This document shows positions 34,182 to 44,266 of a stretch of 64,000 nucleotides of DNA, in pieces; position 1 is the first letter of the stretch, and every line of letters begins with the position of its first letter. The notes under the pieces were generated by a model. That model made no database searches. It saw only the letters and a program-made list of their open reading frames with translations, and was not told the origin of the DNA. Origin of the DNA: Synechococcus sp. CS-1331 (lineage in GTDB: Bacteria > Cyanobacteriota > Cyanobacteriia > PCC-6307 > Cyanobiaceae); the NCBI GenBank assembly GCA_025127975.1, contig JAHLYQ010000041.1:80941-144940 (forward strand). The letters run 5' to 3'. The position numbers and the translations under genes were made by a program.

Positions 34182-34594
34182 CGGGTGGTTGGATAGCAGG
34201 GATGGAAGACGCCGCCGCTGAAGCTGCCGGTGCTGCGGCTGCCATCGCTGTTGATCCGCTCCAGATAGCCGGGATGGCGGCTGGAGGCCTGGTAGCGCAC
34301 AGCGACGGAGCTCACTGAGGCCGAAAGGCTGCCGTTGTCGCGCGCGACTTCCAGGGCAGCAACCACCTGCTCTGGATCCACCCTCGCCGCCCGCACCGGT
34401 TCGAGCTTCAGGCGTGCCAGGCCGGTCTTCACCTCCAGCAACCGCTCCGGATCCAGCATTCCCGCCACGTCACGCCCGAGGGCGGCCCAATACTCCACCT
34501 GCTGGGCGGCACTGCGCTGGTGCAGAGAGCCTGCCAGCGCCGCACTGCGCATCAGCTCCTCCTGAAGTCGCACGGGGGAGGCGGATTTCGCCAT
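34178..34594 (-). CDS. ParD-like antitoxin
   Basis: The 138-aa protein opens with a short strand and HQRSAAQQVEYWAALGR helix near residue 26, the pattern of ParD-like antitoxins (ribbon-helix-helix type). The long C-terminal part, with SRHPGYLERINSDGSRSTG, probably contacts the kinase. It precedes the toxin, the usual order for autoregulated pairs. Confidence 0.75.
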   Translation of the reverse strand: MAKSASPVRLQEELMRSAALAGSLHQRSAAQQVEYWAALGRDVAGMLDPERLLEVKTGLARLKLEPVRAARVDPEQVVAALEVARDNGSLSASVSSVAVRYQASSRHPGYLERINSDGSRSTGSFSGGVFHPCYPTTR

Positions 34595-35017
34595 GGACGA
34601 CCCTCAGACCCAATCACCAAATGCAGCGTAGCAGTCTGCTACGCGAAGACATAGTGGAGGCCTGGTGTGCGTTGTTTGGCGCGAGCGCTTCCTGGCTGAG
34701 ATCGACCTCGCCCAGGTGGCCGGGCTGAAGGCAATCTGTACTCGCTGGCGCTATGGCGCCAACCGGCCTTATGCAACCCGCTCTTTTCGTACCACTCAGC
34801 GGATTGAGGCGTCCAGCTCTGCAGGTGCTGCCTCATCATGTCGCAGAGGGCGCGGATCACCTGCTGGGTGTCTCAGTTGCCGGGTGTGAAGTGAGATGTT
34901 TACAGCCTTAGCGAAGGATGATCCCTGAAAACGTCAGTGGAACTTGCTGGCACTGCAAACGATTGCGGTGGTGATTATCCGGAATAATGTCCAGCGCAAA
35001 GCCGGCGGCAATGAAAA
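34595..35017. other. gene-free stretch with no recognisable feature
   Basis: About 420 nt separate the antitoxin start from the end of the 895-aa gene. Short open frames on both strands (34665-34889 plus, 34639-34860 minus) have no family resemblance and no clear ribosome site. They may be decayed coding debris. I see no terminator. Confidence 0.5.
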
Positions 35018-37705
35018 TCAGACAACCGTCGTGAAATTTAATCCAATCACCAGATCATCAGAGTCATTGTCACCTCCGCCGAGGATGTCTTCCAGGCCGA
35101 ACTGATTGTTTCCCAGTATGCGGAAGTGGCTGATGCGGTCGCGGTTTGCTAATCCGTAGCCAAAGAATGTTTCGCCGTTATGCTGGGCGAAGGGCGCCAG
35201 GAAGGTGCCGCCGCTGACGCCAGAGAAGCTGCGGGAGCTGGACTGATTGTCAGCGACCGTCAAACCGCTGAGCTGGCTGACGACGTTGGCTGGGCGCAGG
35301 GCCGCTGCGGCGTAGCCGTTGTCACCGGGCAGCAGGCCGGTGATGCCATCGGCGGCGATCACCAGGCCTGTGATGTCCACAGTGCGGTAGAAGCCGGCGA
35401 CGGAAGTGAAATCGGCTTCCCGGCCGATCACAAGAGTGCCTCCCAGGCTCTGGGCGGTGGTGAAGGCACTGAGATCTAAAACGGGTGCCTGCCCCTGGCC
35501 GTTGCCGATCAGGGCATTGAGGCCGGGATCGCCGTTCAGGAGGCTGAGGGAGAAGCGCACGCCGCTGCTGGAGCTGAAGGCCACCTGGCCGTTGGCGAAG
35601 TCTGGGGAGGAGAGCAGGCGGAAGCGGCTGTCGGAGATGCTGTTGAGCTGCACGAGGCTGGCATCCATCACTTCATAGAAGTGCAGGCTCTGGCCGTTGA
35701 TCAGCTGCAGGTCGCGAACAAAGGAACTGCCGTCCGGGAGGGTGACATCGGCGCTCTCAAGGGTGGAGACCAGTGTCCGGGCTCGGCTGCGCAGCCAGGA
35801 GAGGTCACGGAGCAGGGAATCAGCACTGGCGAGTTCCTCGGGTTTCAGCACCACGTAGCCAATCTCGTTGGAGCTACTGGCGCGACTGGAGAGTGTGGCG
35901 CGGAGGCTTACGGATGCGAGTGCGGCATTGGTGGGATCGCTAATGGTGACGATGCCGGAGCCGGCGTTGGAGAACCGAAGATTGGTGAGGTCGACGAAAC
36001 CGGCGACGGAGGGATCATCGATGACCCCGTTGACTAGGCCATCCTTGTCGCCGTAGCCGCCATCAATCAGGCTGAGGGCGAAGAAATCGGCGGTGCCGTT
36101 GTTGTCGAGGTCGAAGAAGCGTGCGCCGGCGCCGGTGACCGGGTCGTGGGTGAGGGGCGAGATGGCGCCTATTTGATTGATGGCGTAGTAGAGGAGCTTG
36201 CGATCGGCTCGCCTTGCACCGGTTGAGTCAGTGAGCTGGGGCAAGAGGTCTGCCGCCACCAATTCGAGCAGGCCATTGAGGGAGGCCCTGGCGCCTTGAT
36301 CAACTGTGAGCTGGAAATCAAGCCCCGATGTATTGGTCGTGACCCCTAGCTCGGCCAAAGTGGTGAGACCAGCTTGATTGATGCCGAGGTTGCTGATAAC
36401 CGAGAGGTTGGTGCCTGCAACGAGATCGGCGTTGTTGATGGTGACCGTGATCGGTTTGACATCGCCGTTTGGAAGGGTGACCGAAACGATGGTGCTAACG
36501 GCTTGAGCCCCAGGGACTTCATTTACATCTGTTATGGCCAGCGCGTAGTTGGCACTGAGGGGAGTGCTGACAGGCAGGGAAGGATCGACGACACGGACCG
36601 TGAGGGCGTAAGCGGTTTTGGCCTCGAAGTTCAGAGCAATGCCGGCCTTGAGGAACAGGGCGGTGTCGACCACCTCGAAGCTGGCGGCATCGACGCCGGA
36701 GAGGCTAATCACATTGGAGCCGAGGTTGTCATCGGAGATGACGATGTCAGCGACCTTGATGCGGCTGGCGGTGCTGGTGTTTTCGGCCAGGGATAGGGTG
36801 GTGTTGGCGAGACTCAGCGCTGTGGGCGCAACGTTAATCAGGCTCAACTGGGGAGAGAAAACTGCGGCGGCTTTGCCGTCACTGAAGGCCAGTTGCAGGT
36901 CGATGCTGGCCAGCTGCTCCTCGGTGAGATCAAGCGGAGCGGTGGCCCTGAGGGTCGTGCCCGAGGTGGTGAACCATTCGGGACCCTTTACTTTCAGCAG
37001 CTGCAGAGTGTCGCCATCAAGATCATTGACATGGATGCTGAGATCACTGGTGATCTGAACCCCACGCCCGAGCTCGAGGATGACGGGTCCGGCTTTCAGC
37101 TCCGGTACGGAGTTGATTGATACATTGAGTCCTCGCAGCAGCTCTTTCACATCGGCCCACTTTCCTGAGGGGGCCACCCCGTCGATCAGCAGTTCGTCGA
37201 TATCTGGTGCGTAGTCGAGAATTTGCAGAGCCCCGCCGCTTCCTGGATCAGATGAATCGATCAGGAAGGTGTCCCGTACCTGGTCCACCAGGGCTGTGAA
37301 GGGAGAGAGTCCAAGCCCGGCTGCGCCCGTGAGTAGTTGCCCGCCGATCACCTGATCGTGCACCGGCCGCAGGAAGAAGCGATCCGAGCCGAGGCCACCC
37401 ACCAGGATGTTGCCACCCAGGCTGTCGGTGTTGAACAGCTCGTCGCTGCCGTGGCCTACATCCACGGTGGAGCCAACACCGGCGTAGATGCGGTCGGTAA
37501 CGGCAGAACCCAGAACAGTCACGTCCGCCAGCTGGATGCCGTCTCTGGGCACGCTGGCATAGGCGGCCGGGTCAAGGAGGGTAGAGCCACCTGCTCCATC
37601 GACGGCCAAGCCGAACACCAGATCCAGCTCGCGCCAGTCAGGCTGCCAGGTGATCTTCGTCGTTGATTTGGGCTCGTTGTTGCCGCTGGAAGAGACTGCC
37701 ATCAT
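35018..37705 (-). CDS. large secreted protein with cadherin-like repeats and DUF4114-like end
   Basis: The 895-aa acidic protein lacks a Sec signal, as expected for type I secretion substrates. Residues 80-125 hold a Gly/Asp-rich stretch (VDVGHGSDELFNTDS, GGLGSDRFFL) resembling RTX calcium repeats. Residues 215-400 look like Ig/cadherin-type beta modules, and the C-terminus (GETFFGYGLANRDRISHFRI then LEDILGGGDNDSDDLVIG) resembles DUF4114. A FFDLDNNGTADFFALSLIDG motif near residue 550 looks Ca-binding. It could be a cell-surface or matrix protein. It sits 104 nt behind the 1809-aa gene, separated by a terminator. Confidence 0.65.
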   Translation of the reverse strand: MMAVSSSGNNEPKSTTKITWQPDWRELDLVFGLAVDGAGGSTLLDPAAYASVPRDGIQLADVTVLGSAVTDRIYAGVGSTVDVGHGSDELFNTDSLGGNILVGGLGSDRFFLRPVHDQVIGGQLLTGAAGLGLSPFTALVDQVRDTFLIDSSDPGSGGALQILDYAPDIDELLIDGVAPSGKWADVKELLRGLNVSINSVPELKAGPVILELGRGVQITSDLSIHVNDLDGDTLQLLKVKGPEWFTTSGTTLRATAPLDLTEEQLASIDLQLAFSDGKAAAVFSPQLSLINVAPTALSLANTTLSLAENTSTASRIKVADIVISDDNLGSNVISLSGVDAASFEVVDTALFLKAGIALNFEAKTAYALTVRVVDPSLPVSTPLSANYALAITDVNEVPGAQAVSTIVSVTLPNGDVKPITVTINNADLVAGTNLSVISNLGINQAGLTTLAELGVTTNTSGLDFQLTVDQGARASLNGLLELVAADLLPQLTDSTGARRADRKLLYYAINQIGAISPLTHDPVTGAGARFFDLDNNGTADFFALSLIDGGYGDKDGLVNGVIDDPSVAGFVDLTNLRFSNAGSGIVTISDPTNAALASVSLRATLSSRASSSNEIGYVVLKPEELASADSLLRDLSWLRSRARTLVSTLESADVTLPDGSSFVRDLQLINGQSLHFYEVMDASLVQLNSISDSRFRLLSSPDFANGQVAFSSSSGVRFSLSLLNGDPGLNALIGNGQGQAPVLDLSAFTTAQSLGGTLVIGREADFTSVAGFYRTVDITGLVIAADGITGLLPGDNGYAAAALRPANVVSQLSGLTVADNQSSSRSFSGVSGGTFLAPFAQHNGETFFGYGLANRDRISHFRILGNNQFGLEDILGGGDNDSDDLVIGLNFTTVV

Positions 37706-37766
37706 GGTCCTGGGTATTCAACATGCGGATGGGCAAAAAAATGTTTTTTGTCTCCTGAGCGGCGAC

Positions 37767-37799
37767 AAAAAAGCCGGAACCCTCATGAGGGTTCCGGCT
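37767..37799 (-). terminator. intrinsic terminator after the 1809-aa secreted protein
   Basis: On the minus strand a perfect 12-bp stem (AGCCGGAACCCT with its complement) around a CATG loop is followed by six T. This is a textbook rho-independent terminator just past the stop of the 1809-aa gene. It separates that gene from the downstream 895-aa gene, which must then have its own promoter or rely on read-through. Confidence 0.95.
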
Positions 37800-37809
37800 G
37801 GGGGTGCAA

Positions 37810-40800
37810 TCAGGCCAGCAGGCCGGCGAAATTGTCCCGGCTGGTGAGGCTGGCGGCGCTCATGTTGGTGAAGTGGCCAACAGCTGTGCCAGCAACGCTC
37901 AAGAGCGTGTCGGCACCTACCTGGCTAAAGCTGAGGTCAGCGAAGGCCACTCCCTGCAGGCCCACCAAGTCTTCACCGGCCTTGAAGTCCATCACGAACT
38001 GCTTAGCGCCAGGCTTATCACCAGTTGCGCTAATCAGCCAGAACTGGTCGGAGCCAACACCACCGTTGAGGTAGTTGGTGAGGGCACCATCAAGCACGTT
38101 GATGATGTCATCACCCTTGCCACCGAGGACACGGTTGCCAGTCGTGCCGATATAGAAGGTGTCAACACCGGCCCCGCCGTCAAGTCGGTTGTTATCCAAG
38201 TTTATGGCCCACAGTTCGTCGTCACCAGTACCACCGATGATCACGTCCCGCGCATTGCCATACACCGTGTCCTTTCCTGATCCAGTAAAGACTAGGTTGG
38301 AATGACCGTCGACGATGGCGATGTCAATTTCGTCTTCGCCAGCACCGGTGAAAAGGGTGTCCATAACTCCATCAAAGCTCATCAGCTTGGTTTTACCGGG
38401 AACGTCGCCTGTGCTGTCACCGCCGCTTGTACCGGTTTTGGACTCGTAGAGTCCCAGATCCACGGAGAACTGGAAGATCTGACCGCCGTAATCGGCTTTG
38501 ACATCCTTGACCTGGCCAGAAGACTCACCACCCATCTGCACAACGCCGATGAAGAGCTGTTCCGAAAGGGGAATCTGATTGGCAATGGTTTGCACCTTGT
38601 TGCCTTGTAGCTCTGCAGTGGTGTAGAAGCTGCCGTCAGCTTTCCTGGCGACCAGGCCGGTGGCGTTCCAGGAACCCGAGAACTCAGCGCCTGTGGCTCT
38701 GGTAAAGGCCCCTTCCATGGCCGCCACCTTTGCCTTAGCGCGGGGGTTGTCAGCACCACCAGCGATGGCCAGCAGGTCGCCGGTACCTTCCTCCTTCAAG
38801 GCCAGGGTCGTGGAATCGAGCGACAAAACGTATTTGCGCTCACCGGCCACGTTGCCAGAGTCTTCATCAACGATGAGGAAGTCTCCGTCGTCGTTCTTGA
38901 CCCAGATCAGACCATCTGGTGCAACCGCTTTGGCTGCAGGGGCGGTGCCCCCGAGGTGCAGGGCTGCGGTCTTGCTGCCGTCGAGGTTGTTTTTGCCAAC
39001 GTGAGCTTCACCAGCGCCGTTGGTGTCCAAGGTGAGGGCACCTTCAATGGCGGGCAGCACCCGGTTGACATTCACGGACAGGAACTGGGGCAGAGCACCA
39101 TTAGCTGCGATCAGCTCCTGGCTGATCGTGTTGGTGAGATCAAAGCCAAGGATGCCGCCTGATGCGGTCATGTTTTGGACAAACCGCACCTTGCTGGTGT
39201 CAGGATCAACCGCTGAATGCTCGATCTTGCTGTCAGCGGTGAAGAACTTGTAGCCAGTGGGTTGTTCAGTTGCCTTTTCCCAAAGGTTCATGTCGGTGTC
39301 TTTGACAGCCTTCGGCTTGTCGAAGCCTTCCCACTGATAGGAAGTGCCGTAGAAACGACCCTGGATATTGTCTGGAGCCGTAGCGGACTTGAGGTATGAA
39401 TCTGCGGACTTATCGTCGATGAGAAGATCATTGTCAGCATCGGGATTGATCCCCAACGTGGTGTAGGTGGCATCGCTCAGGGCTAAGCCGTAGATTTTGC
39501 CATGCAGGAGACCATTTCTAGCCAGGAAGCTATCCCGCGCTGATGCCGTGTTGTAGTTAATGGCGGTGCCATCAGCCAGTTTGTCCTTGATGCCGATGTA
39601 GATGCGGTTAGGGGCAGATTTGTCGTGGTTGTAACCCGACAAAACCATGGCCACGTAGTCTTTGTGGCCGGGGTTGATCGGCAGGAGCTTTTCATAACCG
39701 CCCTGACCCACGACGGGTATTGTATAGGCCGTTTTGTTCGCAACGTCGACGACCATCGAGGCTAGGCCCATGGTGTCGTTCGCCGTGGCAGCGCTGCCAA
39801 AGTACGAGGAACCCATGTTCCATTCTTCTGCCATGAACCAAACATCGTTAGCAAAGCCGATATTGGTCCCATACTTATTGGCTTGCTCGAACCAGGAGCC
39901 GCAGAAGGAATGGAAGTGGAAGTCAGCTTCGGTAAGCCTCATATCCTTCGGGGCGCTGCTGAACTCAACGAAGGTTCCGTCGGGCTTGGTCTGGTTGCCC
40001 CATTTTGCACTTAGATCAGTTTTGTCGGTGTTCTTGCCGTCTACAACCTCTCCAAAGACGTTGTAGAGGGTGTCGAACAGGAAGCCACTGCCTTTGACGA
40101 TGTCAGCGCCTGTATCGCCGGTCTTGAGGAAATCGGCAAAGCCCTCACGGTCGTAGTCGATGTAATGGGTCTTGGAGCCGGTGAAGGTGACCTTGCCATT
40201 ATTCAAGGGCTGGGCGTAGGTCTGACTGGAGCTCGTGGCATACGACTCGGACTGGAACGCCACCCGAATTGTGGTGTCGTCCAAAAGCCAGGCGGCATTG
40301 CCATCCGGCCAGCCGGTTAGGGCCAAGCCAGTGGTTTTGTCCACTTCACCGACGGTGGCGAGGGCCTTGAAGGTTCCGTTGGGGAAGTCGGTGCGGCCGC
40401 TGCGGCCGTCGATGAGATGCTCGGGAGCAGTGGAGGTTCCGGCCTGGGGGATCAGGGCCGTTGTTTCGCCGATGGTTTTCATGTTGATCTCGTAGGTGTC
40501 GAGGGTGCCTGAAACTTCATTGGCAGCTAGCAAGAAGCCACTGCCGTCGCTATCGGTGCTTACGAACTCGAGCCCTTCAGGAGAGATCGAGTTCACGTTC
40601 TGCAGCAACTTGAAAAAGGTTGCCTGGCTTGGATCGGTGACGTCGTAAACGGCGATGGATGCGGATGTGCCCCGTTCCAAGCCGACGAAGGCGAAGACAC
40701 GCCCGTTGACCACCTGGGTGGTGACCATTTCGGGTTCCATGCCCTTGTCGTCACTGCGGCCATCGTCATAGATGCCGGCTGTCTTGGCGATCTCGTCGAG

Positions 40801-43239
40801 CTGGTTGCCCGAATCGAACACCAGGTTGCCATTGGTGTCGTAGATGCGGAAGCTGCGGCTGCCGAAGGAGTAGGCCTGGTCAAGGGTACCGTCTTTGTTG
40901 TAGTCACCCTCGGTAGTGACCAGCTTGAGGCGGTCTCCTAGGTTAGCTGTATCAGCGCCTTTAACATCTTTGGCGCGCGCGGCATCCGCGATGTGGATAC
41001 CTTCGTCTAAATCGCCGTCACGGTCGTCTCCTTCGCCAGCGACGATCAAGTAGGTAACACCTTTGCTTTGGTAGGCCGTGATGCCGTCGGCCATGGGCAG
41101 GCCATAGACGTCTTTGATGCCCAGGACACCACCGGCTTCTGTTTTGTCCGATGTATCGATTGGAGTGGATTTGAAGCTGATTACCGCAGCCGAGTTATCA
41201 GCGCGGCCAGCAACGGCAACGAAATCGTTGTCGTTAAACACCACCAAGCTTCCATCAAGCTTGAGGGCTAAGCCCTCAGGCTTGTCGAAGGCTGGGTCGG
41301 CGCCAACGCTTGGAATGTTCAGCAGCTCGGTTCGCTGAACCATCCTGATGTTCTGTGCTGCCAGAGCATCGGCAATGCTGGATGTAACCAGCAATTCAGG
41401 TTGGGCGACCCCAAGTTTGGCGTTCCAGTCGAAGCCGAGCACATTGGTGGCACCGATGAGGTCGATCTCGACAACGGATTTGTTCGCTGATGCTCCGATA
41501 AGAGAGTCGCGCTCGATCAGCAGGAACCGCTCGCGGGCTGCGTCATAGACCGCATCGCCAATCTTGTCGACCTTGGCTGATCCAGCCAGCTTGGAATCGG
41601 CATCAAGAAGATGTAGATACTCAGCTACGGGAGCGCCAGTTGCAGGGTTAATGGCGAGGATCCGGATGAACTCTGTGTTCTGGAATCCGCTCGGCTGCAG
41701 TGGACTCTGCACGAAGGCATACAGAAGACCATCCTTGCTGTTGAAGGCCATGCCTTCAAAACCGCGGTTGATCCAGCGGTTGGCGTAGACGGCTGGCAGA
41801 GTTGCGAGGGTATAGGAGGAAACATCCCCACGACCTGTCTCATAGGTCACACCACTAAAGACAGTGCCTTCAGGCACATAACGGCGCACTAGATTGCCGG
41901 TTTCACTGTCGAACAGGGCAATCTGGGGAAAATATTCATCGGAAACGGCAAACATTTGTTTACCACTGTTTAACGATGCAACCGTGATCACGTTGATCGA
42001 TTCGGCATCCAGGCCGAATGCATCCCTGGGAATCTCGGTGTAGACGTTGTATTGACTAGAATCGCTGGCGTTGCCGGCTTGGCTCAGTTGGAAGCCCTTG
42101 TCGTGGGTGGCCAGGGCGCCGATGCCGGTGGCGCTGCGGAAGCCGCCGTTGCCATCGGGCACCTTGAGGGTGATCGACTGAAGTTGCTGGAAGCCAGAAG
42201 CGGTCTGGGCGAGTTTGTAGATCGTGATCGGAAAATCAGGATCATCAAAAATCTTGCCGCCTTTATTGGCATCATTGGGATTGTCGTTAAGGCGATCGCC
42301 AATGCCCGCGGCCTGGGGGCCCCGATCAGTGATGACATAGAAAATGTCCTGACCGTTCTCGATACCTCCGTACACCGCACCGGAAAGGCCGCCTGCGGTC
42401 ACCTCGTTTGAATTAACAACTCCATTGCCGTTGAAATCAGGGCGCTGGTTGTTGTTGGTTCCTGTGGGGTAGGAGAGGGAAAAGGTGTAGTTGGTGGCCT
42501 TGGCTGTGCCGCGGCTCCAATCCTTGATGCCCATGCCCCAGACCTTGGTCAGGGTGCCGGAGGTCAGATTGATCTCGGCAACAGCATTGTTCTCACTAAG
42601 AGTCACCCAGGCTGTATTGCCTTGCACGGCAATTCCCTCTGGTTCCATGTCCTGGGCGACGGTGGCACCTAGGCTGCCCCCGCTGATGCGGATGCCCTGC
42701 AGGTTGAGGCGTGCGGCCTGGTTGTTGAAGGCTTCGAAATTAACGGTCTGGACCGTGAAGCCAGTGGTGGTGGTGGTGGTCGATCCGAAAGAGGTGGTAT
42801 CGATTACCGAGATCGTGCCCAGCGCGTCGCTGGTGGTCGCGTCGATCACCTCGCCTTCATTGGCGACGACCAGTTTCTTGCCGTCACTGTTGAAGCTCAC
42901 CGCGTCAGGCAGGGCCCCCACAGTCACCTTGCCCAGTTCGGTCAAGGTTGCACTTGAACCTGTGCCACTGAGGCGATAGAAGGCCACATGGCCGTTGGCT
43001 GACTTGGGATTGGTGGCGTCTGCAACAGCGACGGCCACGAGATCGCCACTGACGTCGACGCTCTGAGCTGAACCGGAAAGGGTCAACTGGCTAACCCGGG
43101 TGGGGGTTTGCTGACCGTTGAAGGCCAGGAGTTCAAGGGTTGAACCCCCTGTGATGACAAGTACTGAATTGTGTTCCTTTGAGTACGAAACAATCTCGGC
43201 ACCACCGAGGTTGACGCTGTTCAGGAGACCGAAAGACAT
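37810..43239 (-). CDS. giant RTX-like secreted protein with beta-propeller/phytase-esterase-like regions
   Basis: The 1809-aa protein has no Sec signal. Residues 1-230 and about 680-930 resemble the split choice-of-anchor I propeller (SLGATVAQDMEPEGIAVQG; YDDGRSDDKGMEPEMVTTQV). The inserted region 230-620 resembles esterase-like phytase proteins (RGFEGMAFNSKDGLLYAFVQ). Residues 950-1600 form another large, possibly PhoX-like region (EADFHFHSFCGSWFEQANKY). Residues 1640-1760 carry Gly/Asp-rich RTX-type repeats (GGTGDDELWAINLD, GGKGDDIINVLDG). A type I exporter lies beside it. Phosphate-ester hydrolysis at the cell surface is a reasonable guess only. Confidence 0.7.
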   Translation of the reverse strand: MSFGLLNSVNLGGAEIVSYSKEHNSVLVITGGSTLELLAFNGQQTPTRVSQLTLSGSAQSVDVSGDLVAVAVADATNPKSANGHVAFYRLSGTGSSATLTELGKVTVGALPDAVSFNSDGKKLVVANEGEVIDATTSDALGTISVIDTTSFGSTTTTTTGFTVQTVNFEAFNNQAARLNLQGIRISGGSLGATVAQDMEPEGIAVQGNTAWVTLSENNAVAEINLTSGTLTKVWGMGIKDWSRGTAKATNYTFSLSYPTGTNNNQRPDFNGNGVVNSNEVTAGGLSGAVYGGIENGQDIFYVITDRGPQAAGIGDRLNDNPNDANKGGKIFDDPDFPITIYKLAQTASGFQQLQSITLKVPDGNGGFRSATGIGALATHDKGFQLSQAGNASDSSQYNVYTEIPRDAFGLDAESINVITVASLNSGKQMFAVSDEYFPQIALFDSETGNLVRRYVPEGTVFSGVTYETGRGDVSSYTLATLPAVYANRWINRGFEGMAFNSKDGLLYAFVQSPLQPSGFQNTEFIRILAINPATGAPVAEYLHLLDADSKLAGSAKVDKIGDAVYDAARERFLLIERDSLIGASANKSVVEIDLIGATNVLGFDWNAKLGVAQPELLVTSSIADALAAQNIRMVQRTELLNIPSVGADPAFDKPEGLALKLDGSLVVFNDNDFVAVAGRADNSAAVISFKSTPIDTSDKTEAGGVLGIKDVYGLPMADGITAYQSKGVTYLIVAGEGDDRDGDLDEGIHIADAARAKDVKGADTANLGDRLKLVTTEGDYNKDGTLDQAYSFGSRSFRIYDTNGNLVFDSGNQLDEIAKTAGIYDDGRSDDKGMEPEMVTTQVVNGRVFAFVGLERGTSASIAVYDVTDPSQATFFKLLQNVNSISPEGLEFVSTDSDGSGFLLAANEVSGTLDTYEINMKTIGETTALIPQAGTSTAPEHLIDGRSGRTDFPNGTFKALATVGEVDKTTGLALTGWPDGNAAWLLDDTTIRVAFQSESYATSSSQTYAQPLNNGKVTFTGSKTHYIDYDREGFADFLKTGDTGADIVKGSGFLFDTLYNVFGEVVDGKNTDKTDLSAKWGNQTKPDGTFVEFSSAPKDMRLTEADFHFHSFCGSWFEQANKYGTNIGFANDVWFMAEEWNMGSSYFGSAATANDTMGLASMVVDVANKTAYTIPVVGQGGYEKLLPINPGHKDYVAMVLSGYNHDKSAPNRIYIGIKDKLADGTAINYNTASARDSFLARNGLLHGKIYGLALSDATYTTLGINPDADNDLLIDDKSADSYLKSATAPDNIQGRFYGTSYQWEGFDKPKAVKDTDMNLWEKATEQPTGYKFFTADSKIEHSAVDPDTSKVRFVQNMTASGGILGFDLTNTISQELIAANGALPQFLSVNVNRVLPAIEGALTLDTNGAGEAHVGKNNLDGSKTAALHLGGTAPAAKAVAPDGLIWVKNDDGDFLIVDEDSGNVAGERKYVLSLDSTTLALKEEGTGDLLAIAGGADNPRAKAKVAAMEGAFTRATGAEFSGSWNATGLVARKADGSFYTTAELQGNKVQTIANQIPLSEQLFIGVVQMGGESSGQVKDVKADYGGQIFQFSVDLGLYESKTGTSGGDSTGDVPGKTKLMSFDGVMDTLFTGAGEDEIDIAIVDGHSNLVFTGSGKDTVYGNARDVIIGGTGDDELWAINLDNNRLDGGAGVDTFYIGTTGNRVLGGKGDDIINVLDGALTNYLNGGVGSDQFWLISATGDKPGAKQFVMDFKAGEDLVGLQGVAFADLSFSQVGADTLLSVAGTAVGHFTNMSAASLTSRDNFAGLLA

Positions 43240-43501
43240 GAACCAGGAGACGTGTTTTTATTATCTTGCCCGTCAAGGGGAGGGCAGCGATTAAGCGGTG
43301 ATTAACCGGGACTCAAGGAAAAGCCGATCCAGGCGCACATGTAGCCCTCCTTGCACGTTGATAGTCGCCCTTGATACATGGGAGTGGCGAGCCCTGCTGG
43401 TGGCTAGGTTATCGCTTGGCTAAGTTCCGGCTAAAAAAGATTTAACCGGTTGGCGGCATAGGGTCTATGGGCATTCGCTGGAATCATTTTTGTTTGTAGG
43501 C

Positions 43502-43507
43502 TAGAAT
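43502..43507 (+). promoter_or_regulatory. possible -10 box for the secretion operon
   Basis: TAGAAT lies 10 nt before the ATG of the parvulin gene, in the 277-nt divergent region. The -35 region is poor, and the position would leave almost no leader. Weak candidate. Confidence 0.25.
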
Positions 43508-43516
43508 TCTGGATCG

Positions 43517-44266
43517 ATGCTGGCTTTTAAGCTTTTGCACCTACCCCTTGAATCCTTGCGAGTACTTGCAGAGCAAGGAATGCTTAGATCGGTATTGCGC
43601 CAAGGCCTAATGATTGAGGCTGTCGCAAGTGAGGTGCTCACAGACGAGCAGCATAATAATGCATTGCGCGCTTTCGCTCAGGAGCGTGGGCTTGACAGTC
43701 AGGAGGCGGTGCAAAGATTCTGCCAAGCTCATTTGCTGTCTGCCCCTGCCTTGAATCACCAGGCGGAATTGCCTTTGCGCGTTCAACTTCACTGCCAACA
43801 GCATTACAGCGCTAAGGCAGAAGCCCGTTTCCTCGAGCGTAAGCATCAGCTCGATCAAGTTGTCTACAGCTTGTGTCGACTGCGAAGTGGGGGCCTGGCT
43901 CGAGAGCTTTTTCTACAGCTGCAGGAAGGTGAGTCCAACATGGCAGATCTGTCAACTCAATTCAGTGAAGGGCCGGAACGCGCAACCTGTGGGATCGTGG
44001 GACCAGTGCCCCTCGCCCAGGCCCACCCCCAGCTGGTTGAACGGCTGCGCTCAGCGGAGCCTGGCGTGTTGGTGGAACCCTTTCAGATTGAGCAATGGTG
44101 GCTGGTTGTGCGTTTGGAATCTCTCAGGCAGGCCACCTTTGATCAGCGCATGGCCATGCAGATGAGTCAGGAGCTTTTCGACCAGTGGTTGGACCAGCAG
44201 GTGGACCAGAAGGTTCAGCAGTTGGGCTCATTGGAGCTGCCTGTGATGGCTGGGTCACCCCCATGA
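43517..44266 (+). CDS. parvulin-like (PpiC) peptidyl-prolyl isomerase
   Basis: The 249-aa protein has an N-terminal helical part and a parvulin-like region at about residues 110-210 (FLQLQEGESNMADLSTQFSE, GGIVGPVPL-like turn, LVEPFQIEQWWLVVRLE). No signal peptide is seen, so it may act in the cytoplasm, perhaps keeping export substrates unfolded. PpiC-type genes often accompany cyanobacterial type I exporters. It is first in the operon with the ABC and HlyD genes; its stop overlaps the next ATG. Confidence 0.75.
   Translation: MLAFKLLHLPLESLRVLAEQGMLRSVLRQGLMIEAVASEVLTDEQHNNALRAFAQERGLDSQEAVQRFCQAHLLSAPALNHQAELPLRVQLHCQQHYSAKAEARFLERKHQLDQVVYSLCRLRSGGLARELFLQLQEGESNMADLSTQFSEGPERATCGIVGPVPLAQAHPQLVERLRSAEPGVLVEPFQIEQWWLVVRLESLRQATFDQRMAMQMSQELFDQWLDQQVDQKVQQLGSLELPVMAGSPP

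Noticed and set aside
34639-34889. Transposase remnant between the antitoxin and the 895-aa gene
   Set aside because: Short frames on both strands had a faint resemblance only; no inverted repeats or transposase motifs could be identified.
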